From Leptasterias polaris (taxonomy: Eukaryota > Echinodermata > Asteroidea > Forcipulatida > Asteriidae), in the NCBI GenBank assembly GCA_037783415.1, contig JAZGTN010000035.1:1178001-1242000 (forward strand): 64,000 nucleotides of DNA, read 5' to 3'. Of this stretch, positions 40,301-55,300 are shown piece by piece. Within the stretch, counting starts at the first letter, position 1, and every line of letters begins with the position of its first letter. Position numbers and translations under genes: made by a program. The notes under the pieces are model-generated. The model had not been told where the DNA came from, did no database searches, and was given only the letters and a program-made list of their open reading frames with translations.

Positions 40301-43300
40301 AAGTACAGAAAATTTAAGCTCAAAGAAGGTATTTTAAATTAAAGTTAATAATCTCCAAGATGTCAAATAGAAATGTGTCAAGAGATAATAAGATATGCAA
40401 CTCTTCTTTTTTTTTAACAAAAGAGACAGCAAATCAAACAAAAATTAGGGTTTTTTAGTTTTCTATGGCACTATTAACAAATAAGGAAAAAGATGAAAAA
40501 ATATTGGCCCAATTTCATGGCTCTGCTTACAACTTAATTCTGTGCTTACGATCACCATTCTCCGCTTACAGAGCAAGCATGGAAGGTAAGCGTGGACAAA
40601 ATTACAGCTTTATAACAAATGGCCTTTGTGCTTAGGCTTGAGTGTTTTATGTGCAAGCTTGGTCAACTAAAGTTGCCAATGGCGAGGAAGAGGGGGTATG
40701 AGTGCAGTCGCCTAAAGTTGCCTATGGAAAGGAAGAGGGGTATGAGTGCAGTCGCCCAAAGTCGCCTATGGCGAGGAAGAGGGGGTATGAGTGCAGTCGC
40801 CTAAAGTTGCCTATGGAAAGGAAGAGGGGGGTATGAGTGCAGTCGCCAAAAGTCACCTATGGTTAGGAAGAAGGAGTATGAGTGAGGGGGTATGAGTGCA
40901 GTCGCCTAAAGTCACCTATGGTTAGGAAGAAGGAGTATGAGTGAGGGGGTATGAGTGCAGTCGCCTAAAGTCACCTATGGTTAGGAAGAAGGAGTATGAG
41001 TGCAGTCGCCCAAAGTCACCTATGGTTAGGAAGAAGGAGTATGAGTGAGGGGGTATGAGTGCAGTCGCCTAAAGTCACCTATGGTTAGGAAGAAGGAGTA
41101 TGAGTGAGGGGGTATGAGTGCAGTCGCCTAAAGTCACCTATGGTTAGGAAGAAGGAGTATGAGTGCAGTCGCCCAAAGTCACCTATGGTTAGGAAGAAGG
41201 AGTATGAGTGAGGGGGTATGAGTGCAGTCGCCTAAAGTCACCTATGGTTAGGAAGAAGGAGTATGAGTGCAGTCGCCCAAAGTCACCTATGGTTAGGAAG
41301 AAGGAGTATGAGTGAGGGGGTATGAGTGCAGTCGCCTAAAGTCACCTATGGTTAGGAAGAAGGAGTATGAGTGAGGGGGTATGAGTGCAGTCGCCTAAAG
41401 TCACCTATGGTTAGGAAGAAGGAGTATGAGTGCAGTCGCCCAAAGTCACCTATGGTTAGGAAGAAGGAGTATGAGTGAGGGGGTATGAGTGCAGTCGCCA
41501 AAAGTCACCTATGGTTAGGAAGAAGGAGTATGAGTGAGGGGGTATGAGTGCAGTCGTCTAAAGTCGCCTATGGTAAGGAAGAGGGGGTAAGGAAAGGGTT
41601 GAGAGCTGAATGTCACATACCTCATTGCAAGTTTCCCCTGTGTATCCGAATGCACAGTTACAACTAAACCCGTTTATTTTGTCAACACATGTCCCTGTAA
41701 ACAAAAGAAAACAAGTATTAATAGTCAGTTTTTCAGATCCATTTGAAATCGAAAATGAAATCAGAAAAAAGGAAACTTTTAACTCGCAGTCTGAGCACCT
41801 TTGCTTGTAGTACCCGCTTTGCCGCATCTTATCATCCCTTCAGTGTATCTGTTCCAAAAAGCCAATAGATAGTTCCCAATAGACGCCATCTTTACGGGCA
41901 AATTGCATTTTGGCATGCAGGCGCGTCAAGCGCTCTAATTATTAACGCAGCCGCGATGTTCACTGACCAATCGTGCAGTGAGTTTTGTGAAATGTGCGCG
42001 TGTTGCATGCCGTTCTCACGCGAAACGCGTGACTGTGTGTTCCAAACTGCCCGTAAAGATGGCCGATTTACGTCATACTGCAACCTATCTATAGTGCGAG
42101 ATATTCAAATAGCATTGTCCTTGGTCCTGCTGACCTTTGGAACTCCCTACCTGTATCTTGCTTTCTACCATCTTAAGATCTACTCCAGTTCAAGATAAAC
42201 GTGGACAGAATATCTTCTCTCCCTTTTAACTCTTGCCCTCTAAGCCCAATTTCATCGAGCTGCTTTAAGCACAAAAAGAAACTCAGCATAAACCCCTTTT
42301 TGCTAAGCAAAATAAGTTTACCAGCTGAAATGCCATGTCACATGTACCATCTATGACTGGTATTCTGCTGGTTTGTGCTAATAGCAGAAACTTGTTAAGC
42401 ATTATTTTCTGCTTAACCATCTCTATAAAATTGGGCCCTGGCCTTGTGTGTGGCGATTTATCAAAAAAGGGAACTAATTTCATCAGGGTATGAACTTCAC
42501 ATTCTGACGGTTTGATATCATAATAATACAGCGGACTCTCGTTACAACAAGATCACTGGGACTGGCCAAATTCCCTCTTTATAAAACAGGAACAAAGTTA
42601 TAAAGAGGACAGCAAAACAAAGAACCACAAAGCAGAAATAAGATTCAGGACTTCAGATCATATTAAAGCAGAATCTCTTTATCAAAGTGCTCTTTATAAA
42701 TGAGAGTTGACTGTAGCTGTTTCAATTTGAGAGATTCACAATACAGTGAACTGCCACAAGTCTGTAACAGTCATTTACATGCATAAAGGCAGTTGACATG
42801 CAGTTATCGCAGAAATTTCAGTATCACATTGAAAAGAAACACTTGAAGGCTTTATGTAAAAACGAATTGCTACTCACAAACTCACTGAGAAAACTTTTAA
42901 AATAGAAGTTCCTTTTTTTAAAAAGCCAACTCAAACTTGCAAGAACAGGTCTTTATTGTGCAACTAAGGCAAACTCTGTGTATACATTCCGGAGAATCTC
43001 TGCTCTTTTCACTGGTACTTTTATGAGAAACCGCCTCTCCATGACAAACTCTTGGTGGCGCTCTATATTGTGAACTACTCAAATTATGCTAATATACCGT
43101 GAGGTCCGCAGGGGTTCCCAATACACTCATCAATGTTGATGTCGCACAACTCCCCAGCGAATCCATCCAGACAGGTACACGTCGGGGTCTCAACCACCCC
43201 CTGCACCTTCCTACACACGGCTCCATTCTGACATCGATTGACGTCACAGTTTGAGGGGATCTCGCAGTGCCAACCCCCCCAGTCTGAAGGGCATGAACAG

Positions 43301-46300
43301 GTGTATCCGTTCAGGACGGGGTTGCAGATGCCGTTATTCACACATGGATTGGAGAGGCACTCATTCTTCTCAAACTGACAGAAGCTTCCTATTCAGGGAG
43401 AAATCATAATCAGTCCCATTACTTTGCCGGCCAATATCATAGGATCACAATTTTAGGGGGTAAAGACCTTTCTATTGCAACGTCACGGCCAAAGTTTTTG
43501 CCAACCTAGGTTGGAAATTAATGGAAAGCAATAACTGCAAATCAAAAAACATTGTAGCAATGTTACACAAATATTCAAAAATAGTGTTGAATTTGTAGGA
43601 AACAAATCAACCAATCATGGAAGGTATTTCAGTTCATGAATCTCTACAGAAAATCTTTTAACACAATTGAATGTTTTGCTAACATTCGGCCGTCCATGCC
43701 AACCGGCGCACTTTGTTTATCAACAATAGAAAGGTCTATATAAAAATGATGGCATTTCAACCTTTAAGTAACCCTTCGAAGTAATAGATTCCAAGGAGTT
43801 TCTTGGAACTGTATCCTAGTGTTAGAGGTGTGGATCAGCCCCAATGGTGACTTAAGTCCACTGTGCACTTTACCCTGCTTGAGCCACTGACTATTTCTTT
43901 GCATCAAAAGATTTCAGTAACGAAAAAGTTGAAGAGCATGCTTTTGGTATACATGAAGAAAATCATGGCTCACAAAGCATAGACTATCATTGGTTTTACT
44001 AAAATATGACTGCCAACTTTGATGAAAATTTAATTACGTTGGTTTAACATTGTGTTTCTTGAAAACTAAAGAATGTAAATTGAATCACCCTTCCCAAGAA
44101 CAGTGGTGTACGATCCCTTCTAAGCAACTGGTTCACGAACGAAAACCTCACAAACAAATATAACGATTCTACCCACCTTGGTAACCCGTACCACAAAGGC
44201 ACTCAACACCGTTTACCACATCGTTACAAAATCCATCGTTAGTACAGGGCTGACTCTGGCACTCAATGATCTCCTGCTCGCACTGTATGCTGGTGAACCC
44301 CGCAAGGCAAGAACAAAGGAACAGACCGTCGCCGGTGTTCCGACAGAACCCGCCATTCTTACACGGGTTGGACGAGCAAGCGTCCAGGAAGACGTCACAG
44401 GTGAGACCGGCAAAGTTTACTGGACAAATGCAGCGGAATCCATTGATTTGATCTTGACAAAATCCTGATGAAAAAATTGGAAAAACGTTTCTATAATTTT
44501 TTTATTCAAAGGAAAACGACACAGTTTGTAGTAAGACAAATTGTTCACTTTCTCTTTTCGTAGATGAAAGGGTAAAATGGAATCTTGGGTTAGACCGGCA
44601 AATGTTCAACGGATAGATGCAGCGGAATCCACTGATTTGATCTTGAAAAAAACCTGATGAAAAATTTAAATCTTTTTAATTGTTCTTAATCTGAAGGAAA
44701 AATACAAGGTTTGTAACAAGACATATTTTTCACTTTACATAAAAGTGGGGCTGTGACCGAGCAGTCTAATTTACAGAATGTGGGTTTGAATCCTGGCCTG
44801 GTCAGTTGCAACACTTGTGTCCTTAGGCACAGCACTTTATCATAATATCTTCTCTCCACCCAGGAGTACAAATAGGTACCAGCGAGATCTGGGAAGTAAC
44901 CTGCAATGGACTGGCATCCTGTCCGGGGGGAGTAGAAATAACAGGGCACCAGTCCCAACAATGTGAATGACAAGCCTTCTTCGGCGGGTAACCCGTTTCT
45001 GCTTAGGAATATTTTGTTTGGTAAGCAGTTTTTTTGCTGTTAACAAGCTTTTTAGAAGTTGGACCCTGATTTGGTCATTCTTCGTTTCATAGAAACGATT
45101 TATAAATCATCAAAACAGACTGTGCAAGTCTTGCACGCTTCAAAACGAGAAAACAAGTCGAAACGAAGACTGTATTTTCGTTATGAAATCAAATCCGTTT
45201 TGTGCCCGACAGCTTTATGAGTTAGAACTTATGCACATGACGTCAACTGAGTAGGGCGCCCTCAACTAGAGGTCAAAAGAATGTTGGTCATTGGCCCGTC
45301 CTGTGCACTGAGCGTCTTTAGATGCCGTTTCAATTGTTTCATTACCGTCTTACCTCCAAGATGGCGGCGTGATGACGTCAAAACAATGAGTGAATTGGGC
45401 CCATGTAACTCACTGACTATCTGACTTGTAGTGGTTCTATAAATAAACTATTGTCTGTTACCACAAACCTTGGTTTTTCATTACTAATAAAGTACTATAA
45501 CCGTAAACAACTACAACATACCACCATTTCTGCACGGAGTGCTGAGACATTCGTTGATTTCGGTCTCGCAGTTTACACCTGCGTATCCAGACTGACAATC
45601 ACACTGGTACCCACCGATGAGATCCACACATACTGCGTTGTTCAGACACGGACTACTTGCGCACTCTTGAATGTCAGTCTGACAACGGTTTCCCTGGTAG
45701 CCCACCAGACACTGACAGCTGTAACCGTTCACTTGGTCGGTACATGTGCCAAAGTTTAGGCAAGGATTGCTGGCGCACTCGTCGATGTTCTCGGCGCAGA
45801 ATGTCCCGGTGTATCCAAACACGCACTCGCACATGAAGCTGTTTAACATGTCCCGGCATACAGCGCCATTCTGGCACGGATTGCTTGCGCATTCTTCAAT
45901 GTCACTGGCACAAGTTTGTCCTTCAAACCCTGGGGTGCACTGACAACGGAAACTGCCAAACAAATCCACACATGTAGCCCCATTCTGGCATGGGTTATTG
46001 GCACATTCGTTAATGTTATTCTGTAAAGAAGAAAACATTTGACAATGTTGTACAATTCTACTGCAAGGGGAAATCGTTCACAGAGCTGGCAACAAAATTT
46101 TAACAAATGCCCCTGGTCTAATCTCAAGGTCCTAATGACTATCAGGCATGCATGAATGAAATATTTTACAAAAGTTGTTGTTAGTTTGAATCCAACCCAA
46201 GCTGTGGGTTTTTTTTCCGGCAGGACTTGGAAAGCACAGAGTGTACAGTGCATAACACACATCGGTGTGAGGATAAATCCAAAACAATGTTGATCTCAAT

Positions 46301-49300
46301 CCCCAATGTAATTGTTACATACATTGAGGCGGGTTGATCATTGGTAAATACTAAACAAATAAATGACCATAAAAACATACTTGATAAGAACCACTGCAGC
46401 TGTTTGATAGTATAAGCTATTTTCACACAGAGCATTTTTATGCGAAATATTAAGTTTTTGCAAAATCAAGGTACAAAGTTGTTTGCACTGACACGACAAA
46501 TTGTGATATCCTGAAGGAATTCCTAAGTAACAGTACAGCGTCGTTATCCTAACCCATTTTCTGTGTAACCATGGTAACCATACCTGACAGAAGAGCCCCT
46601 CAAAGCCCTGAGCACACTGGCAAGTGTAGCCATTGATCCCATCGATGCAGATTGCACCAAACTCACACAGATTCGTGACACAGTCATTAATGTTATTCTC
46701 ACAGTGGGCACTGGTGAATCCGTCGGCGCAGTTACACTGGTACCCGCCCACCATGTCCACACACACCGCGCCATTCATGCACGGGTTACTGGCACATTCA
46801 AACAGCTCGGAGTCGCAGTTGGTGCCCGTGTACCCCGGTGCACACGTGCAGGTGTAGGCGTTTAAACCATCTGCACAAGCTGCTCCGTTAACACATGGAT
46901 TGCTAAGGCATTCATCAACGTTGGTTTGGCACTGAGGACCTGGAAGTGTTGAAGGAGATTCAGACTCAAAAATATCAAGTGCATTCTTCATTCATTCAAA
47001 AATAATATTTATTTTGTGTCTGTGGTAATTATCTTCTAACACTTATTTTTCAACCTTTATGACTTTTGACAAATTTCTAAAAGCAGGCCTAAATTTCATT
47101 CAGCTGGTAAGCACCGAATTTACTAAGCACAGAAAAATCTCTGCTTAGCAAAATTTCTGCTTAAAAGCTTTAAGTGATAAGGCACAATCCAAACTTTGCG
47201 CCCAGCGATTTATAATCATCACATGCATCTTTGTCCAAAAATGATGATGCAACAAAGTAAGAACTTCCTACACAAATGAAAAATGAAAAATGGAGTTTGA
47301 GATGTCGTGGGAATTTTCCCAGCGAGTTCTACAACTTACCTTCAAAACCAGAGGTACATGTGCATGTGAACCTCTGTACCCCATCCATACATGTTGCACC
47401 ATTTTGACACGGGTTGGATTGGCACTGGTCACCATCTAATTCACAGTTGACACCGAACCACTCCGGGAGGCACACACACTGGTACGCTCCGGCAAGGTTC
47501 TGACACGTTCCTGAGAGAAAAGCAAATTGTCAGGACTGAGTTCTACCAAATTCTAATCTGAGATCTTTAAAGGTCTTATGCAGGATTGATAGACGATAAA
47601 AAAAACATCATTGTTTAATTGTAGTCTAAAAGCTTACTGATTATGGAAGTTTATACTAGAATCAGTTTTTTTCTGTGAAATATTTCCCTCTTAAATGCAG
47701 TAAAATTCCAGAAAACTGCATCTGGAAACCTCAAGAAGGCAACAGCTGATTTGATTGTTACAACCAAAATTGAGGACAATGTGTTTTCGGAAAGAGCCAA
47801 TGAGAACAAAAGTGAGGCTAGTGTTGAAATAGACTGGTGTCAATCAAACTGATAGTTTGTGAGGCAATTATCAATAGACGTCCATGGTACCAGACCAGAT
47901 GGCACCCTAATCTTACCTCCATTGATACATGGATTACTGCTGCACTGGTTAATTGTATCAGTCTCACAGTTGAGTCCACTGAACTCGGCTGTGCAATCAC
48001 ATCTGTAAAGACGGGATTTATTTTGTGTGAAAATGTGTGTTCAGCGTACTGTTAGATTGAAACATACAGGAGCCAAAGTTGGCCATGGTAGTCTTTTAAT
48101 GCCATCAACTTTCAAGAAAGTATATGATGGCGAGATGAGATCTGTCAAAACAAATCCTGATACCAGGAACAATCCTGACAAATCACAGACCAGGACCCAT
48201 CAGTTTCATAGAGCTGCTTACGCACGAAAAGCAGCTAAGCACAAAGAAATTGTGCTTATCAGACATGTCCGAGTAAGGTTACCAGCCAAAATACCATGTC
48301 ACAAGCACAATCTGTGACTGGTATCCTGCTTTTTTTTTTTTGCTTAGCAGCACATTTGTATGCAATATTTTCTGCTTAAGCAACTCCATGAAATTGGGCC
48401 CTGCTGATGCCGAAAATTAGCTAAGCTCAAACAATTACGCTTATCAGAATGCGCCGCAGCACCTTGTAAACCTTACTAGGTGTTACACAAACGGGTCTCA
48501 TAATTCAAAAACTTCAAAAACACTTCTGGAAATAAATAAAGACAAGCACTTTGTGACGCCCTTAGATACAGTGCAATTTAAAACTAGTTATTAAGGTTAC
48601 CAGCTGAAATACCATGTCATATCAGTCATTTGTGACTGATTTCCTGCTAATTGGTGCTCAGCAACAATTTGTTAAGCAACATTTTCTGCTTAAGCAACTC
48701 TATGAATTTTTTTTTTCACAAGGCTGACATAAAGAGTTTGAATTTAGACAAAAAGTCTGAAAAATCTCATCCCTTGCATAATTTTGAAGTGCTAAGCTAC
48801 TTTTTGTGAATTTGGTCCCCGTCTGATTTTTAAGTGGAAAAACTCACCTGTAAGCCTTGACTAGGTCGACGCACGTGGCTCCGTTCAGACACGGATCTGG
48901 AATGCACTGGTCCCCGTCTATCTCACAGAGTATTCCGTTAAAACCCTGAGGGCATTCGCAGCGGAATGCATTAAGCAGATTAATACAAACACCTGTAATG
49001 AATTAGAAGTTCAATAAGCCATTTGGGAGTTTAGATTTGAACAATTTCTGGCACAATGACTTGCTTAGCCACAAGTTACCACTTAAATTTGAATTCCTTG
49101 GACTATAGAGGCAGTTGCTTTGGCGTATGTCTCCTGAAAAGATCAAAACATTACCGATGCCAGTAGGGATAGACCTATATGTAATTGTAATAATTGTAAT
49201 TGTAATAAGTAACTTTTAGTTCTCTGCTGGCGAGAAAGACGTATCACCATACTGTGGTTTGGGCACTGGCCTGGTGACCAGTCTGTTTTCTTTACCTTTT

Positions 49301-52300
49301 TCTTCCATTCTGTGCATTTTAACATGTGTTATACGCTTTTGATCATTTTGTAAGGGGCGCAATACAAATTTTTAATATTATTACTATTATTATATTGCTT
49401 TGTCAACTGGTTTGAACGGGGCAAGCCTATGTATAGCAACTTCCAGATGGGCAAGCCTTGGTACCATTGTGCCATTCACATTTATTTAAAATTGGGCATG
49501 GGTGTTCGCCATTTCTTACGTAGTTAGTTTATAAAAAAAAAAAAAACAAAAAAAAAACACTAACCTCCATTTATACATGGGTTACTATCACATTCATCAA
49601 AGTTGGTTTCACATCTCGTGCCAACAAACCCGGTCAGGCAGGCACACCGAAAACCTGCCAGCTGATCGGTGCACGTTCCCTGGTTCAGACAGGGGTTGGA
49701 ATCGCACTCGTTTATCTCCACATTGCACTGGGCACCGGTGAATCCCGGCAAGCAGACGCATGTGTGTGTGTTGACACCATCCAAGCACATAGCGCCGTTA
49801 AGGCAGATTACGCCGACGCAATCGTCCACATTGATTTCACAATGTGTACCTTCAGGAAGAGGGAGAGAAGAAACAAACCACTTCGTAAACCTGCAACCTT
49901 TTTGTCCCTGGTAATCCTGTCATACCATTGGATACACCATTAAGTACCATTCACTTGAATGAAAACACCATTGGCCGCAAATGGTAAAATAAGTCCACCA
50001 TTTAAAATACCATACAGTACCACACTACCATTGGGCACACCATTGAGATACCATTGGGTACCATTCAATTGAATGAAAACACCATTGGCCACAAATGGTA
50101 AATAAATTCTACCATTTAAAATACCATTCAGTACAACACTACCATTGGGTACCATTCGTCACCATTGGGTACCATTCGTCACCATTGGGTACCATTGGTT
50201 TACCATTGAATACATTGGCTCTTTTTTATAAGGAATCCATCAAAAACAAACAAAATTAATTATATTCTGTTGTGTGCCTGTTAAAAGGGAGCACTTCTTC
50301 CAGACACACACTTTATCCAGTAACAGAAAGGCCTTAAGCAATAAAATGGCTCCTGACAAAGAAATATTGCACTGTTACATTTTTAGTGTTGTCAGATACA
50401 TGTACATGTATACCCCATTCTCATGCAGTTAAACCCTCCTATAATGACTTATGAATGGCAGATATCCAATCTTGATCAATCAATTAATAAATCAATCAAT
50501 CAAGCTTGTCCTCTGGGAGCCCAAGCAAGGTCAAGCCCAAAGAGATCGAGGTCACCTGACTTATGTGGACGTACTGAGAAGGGACACTGGGTTTGTGACA
50601 ACAAATGAAATATCTACGTGCACGAGGGACAGGGAGATCTGGGGACAACTCTGTCGTAACATCATTGACCGAGGACACCACTCGAAATAGAAGAATCAAT
50701 CAATCAATAATCAAAAGGGTCAATCAATCACACAATAGACCTCTTGCATTTGCCACTGCAGCCAACTAACCAATAGAAATATTATCACTTACCGGTGAAA
50801 CCGATCACACACGTACACTGGTACCCGTTCAACAAGTCCACACACAATGCGCCGTTCATACATGGTCCGCTGAGGCATTCGTTCGTATCGAGCTCACAAT
50901 TGACACCACTGTATCCCGCAAGACAAGCACACTCGTACTGGTTGACGCCATCTTGGCAGACAGCTCCATTCTGACAAGGGTTGGACCCGCATTCATCAAA
51001 GTTTATCTGACAGCTGTCACCTAAATAGACGGTGATTCAAAATGAAAAACAGTGCATTCAAAGTCATGGTCGCTTCAACGTCAACTTGAGCTTGTTGTCT
51101 TTGTTGACCAAATAGTTTTTAGTCCTTAGACTTTTTCGTTTGGTGAATAAAATCGAAATAAATTGAATTGAGTTCCATGAATTCTGTGATCTAATTTCAT
51201 GAAGTTGATTAGCAGAAAAAATTTGCTTTGATTTATTGATTGGAAGAGAACCACTTAAATCGTTTACAGAATTGACACAAACAGGGCCCAATTCCACAGA
51301 GCTGCTTAAGCAGACAATGTTGCTTAACAATTTTCTGCTAAGCTAAAATAAGCAGGATACCAGTTATAGTTGGTACAGGTGAAATAGTATTTTGGCTGGT
51401 AACCTTTATTTGGTAAGCATAATTTTCTTGTGCTCAGCTTTAATTTTGTGCTTAAGCAGTTGTGTGAAGTTGGGCCCCGATGACTTGGTAATTTCATTGA
51501 TACTCATTCACATCATAACATCTTCCAAGCAAAGAAATGGTTCGAGTTTTTAACATAACAGCAAAACCATGATAAGAAAACAAGGCAATCGCATCAAACA
51601 CCAACAATATGATACAAAAAAGCAGATCAATAGTCTGTTTGAAGGGAATGCAAACAGAAAAATGTCAAAATAGTAAAAAACATATGTAAAGAATCTCAAA
51701 AAAATCAACAAAAAGTATTCTACACAACCATGACAACACCATGATCTACATGTTAATCAAACCAAATTCCAGCAGTACACACTTCAACTCAACTCAACAC
51801 TGATGGACTGCTAAGCATTTAAATAAAATAAGAAACAACAGCAAACATTAATTCAACAATCATATCCCAGGTGTTACGCCTAATTTCATACAGCTGTTAA
51901 GCAGATAAACTGAAGCCAACATTATATTCAAAATACTGCACGTTATCACAAAACAAAAGAATTCATGCTTTGGTGCAAGAATGAAACAAAATCTCTGTAG
52001 TCCGAAAACAGATGAGTGCATGGTAATTGCAAACAAACTGTGCACGGATGATTTGGTGAATGTGTTGAGGGCAGTATGTCTGAGAGCAGCCACGCTACCA
52101 TGGACAGGGTGCCAGATCGATATCGCTCTTCAGTAACCCCTGGTAGAGATGTGTTGAAAAACAACGCCGATTGACCCCAAAAAGTGACTGCTCTGAGCAA
52201 GGCGTACTGGGAAAGAAAATTATTCCAAGAGATTGTTCACCTTTGGGAAAGAGGTTGGTCTGAAAGCCAAGATGGTGGCCGGACAGCCAGAGAAGAAGGA

Positions 52301-55300
52301 AGAGAGTCAAAAAGGACAGAAGGTGGCCAGACAGCCTGGAAAGAAGGCAGAGAGTCAAGACAGGCAAGATGGTTGCCAGGAAGCCGTGGAAGAAGGCAGA
52401 GAGTCATGGAGAGGACAGAAGGTGGCCATGAAGACAGGGGAAAGGTACGGAGTCAAGAAAGTCGCAAGGAAGCCATGGAAGAAGGTAGAGAGTCATGGAG
52501 AGGACAGAAGGTGGCCATGAAGACAGGGGAAAGGTAGAGAGTCAAGACAGGCAAGATGGTTGCCAGGAGGCCGTGGACAAAGGCAGAGAGTCATGAAGAG
52601 GACAGAAGGTGGCCATGAAGACAGGGGAAAGGTACAGAGTCAAGAAAGGCAAGATGGTTGCCAGGAAGCCATGGAGCAAAGCAGAGAGTCAAGACAAGCA
52701 AGATGGTGACAGGGAGCAGATGTACACAATTTTACACAGCAGTGCTGATTACTACTCAAGCCAGTGATGTACAATGCCTATATCTGTTACAACAATCCCA
52801 AAATTAAAGATACAATGGCAAATAGAAACACTTTGTATACCAAATTGTTACAAATACAAATTAATGCAATATATGTTTAGTGTGATTTACTTAAAAACAA
52901 GAAGTGCTTAAAATGCTGTTTTTAAACAGCAAATTTCAATCACGATAAAAAAACTGTTTATTTTGAGTGTCAGTTTAATGATTTTGGGGGGTGTTCTTGC
53001 TAAACCAAGCATTAGTAGTAAACATCACACGTGAGGCACCTACTTCTAAAAACTCAAAATAAAAAAGGAACCAAACACATGGCAAACCGGATTAATTTGT
53101 GCAATGTTTTAATGGATTAGACTATGATGAATACAGGAACTTTGTTCTCTGGGCATAGATGTGCAGTGGAATACAAATCAGTGCAAGGTTACCACAAATT
53201 GCAGAAGAAATTTGATGAGGTTTCAAAACTGTGGGAGTAATTTGATTCCAACACCAAGTGAGAAGCCAGTGGTTTGTTTACGAAAGATTCACACCATATC
53301 ACCTGTGTAACCAGCCAGACAGTCGCACCGGTATCCGTTCACCATATCAACACAGGTTGCACCGTTCAAACACGGGTCACTGATGCATTCTGGGTTATCG
53401 ACTTGACACACGTTCCCAGAGAAACCCGGTGCACAGCTGCACACGAAGCCATTGAAGACGTCCTGGCAGGTGGCATTATTCTGGCACGGATCACTCTCGC
53501 ATTCGTCGACGGGAATCTCACAGCGCTCGCCGGTGAAACCTGGAACGCAGCTACAAAAGAAGGCGTTGAGTTGGTCAACGCAGCGGCCACTGTTCAGGCA
53601 AGGGCTGCTGTCACATTCTTTGGTCTCAATCTCGCAGAATACGCCCTGATAGCCTGGAATGCAGACACACTCAAAGCTGTTCACCAGGTCCATACACGTC
53701 GCCAAATTCTGACACGGGCTACTGCTACATTCATCGACATTGACCTCGCAGTTCACCCCTTCAAAGCCCAATAGACAAAGACAGGTGTACATATTGATGT
53801 CATCTTGGCATGTTCCATTCAAGCAGGGGTCTGAGGCACACTCGTTTATGTTATTCTCACAGCGGATGCCATTGTAACCGATCGGACAAAGGCAGGTATA
53901 GCTCCCAATCTGGTCCACACACGTTGCCTGATTCAAACACGGGTTACTTGAACATTCATCGATCTCAGTCTCACAGTTAACCCCCGTATAACCGAGAACG
54001 CAAACGCACGTATACCCAGCGATGACGTCAACGCAGGTGGCCGAGTTCACACAAGGATTGCTCCCGCACTCAAACGTGTCAGTCTCACACCTGTTACCAT
54101 GGTAACCAGGTAGACACAGGCATTGGTATTGGTTGACTAAATCTTGACATGTTGCTCCGTTTTCGCATGGTGTACTCTCACATTCGTTAGTGTCGGTCTC
54201 GCAAGTGTCACCTTTCATGAGGAAAATGTTGCATTTGAAAAAATTATGTTACCACATGTATGTATTAAATTGGCATGGAAACTTGTAAAAAATATATTAG
54301 CAGATATGATATTTGATCCTTGGAAAAAAGTATGAACATTTTATTGAGTACAATGGCTGACCTACAAGTACATGGGGTGTAGACTTTAATAGAATATTCA
54401 GGGTATTTAATCACAATTTGTCTGATTTGTTCCAAGGGCAAGAACAAAATTAAAACAGACTAAAGTAGGAAGAATGCCTGAGTTAGGTAATATATTGACT
54501 TTCCTTTGCCCTTTCATGATAACTTTCTTCTTTAGTTTTTCTTTTTTTGAAATTCAATACCACAAAAAAACAAAAAGTGCCAGAAGAGTTTAGATATTTC
54601 TAAAATGAAGACAAATTCTGAGATTTTTTCTGTCTTTGAATTTTAAATATCAAAATAGTATTGTATAACAACTGATAAAGGAATAACTCTGAAAATGATG
54701 TTGAAGAAGATGGCAAGAATGGTGGTTATATGGTGTTAATGATAATGAAGAGGGTGTGGGGGATGGCTGTGAAAATGAAAGTGAAGACCCAAAACACAAA
54801 ATTTACTGTAAGTCAGGAAGGAATGCACTTGAAAGTGCTAAAAATCGAATCTTGTCAATAATCTCTTTGGAAAAAACATCATTCATAACAAAGACTTTGA
54901 GTTAAACAAAATGGTGGCACTTAAAATTTGTTTACCAAAACATTTTATCAAACATGTCAATTTGGCAAAATAAGTTTCACAAATTTTGGAAGTCAAATTC
55001 TCTTTGTTGGAAATTGCCTTTGAAGGAAGGTAAAAAACAGCTTAGGCCCCCTTGATAAATGGTCAGAAAGTACATGTGCTTCAAAAACGATACCTGTAAT
55101 ACATCTGTAGATTTGGTTTGAAATCAAAGCCTTGCCTAGTTTTCATGTGATTAAAAAACATACATGATGTTAAAGTTGACCAAAAACATAGTGCAATGAT
55201 GATTAAATGTTGACGATGTTAGAAATGGTAGGACAGAGAATGTGTCAGTAAAAGATACAGATGATCAGAAAGGCTGTTAATGATTGAAACATGTAGATGA

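Noticed and set aside
52184..52537. Two overlapping plus-strand ORFs rich in Glu/Gly/Arg/Lys
   Set aside because: They follow a purine-rich tandem repeat inside intron 4 and have no splice or domain support.
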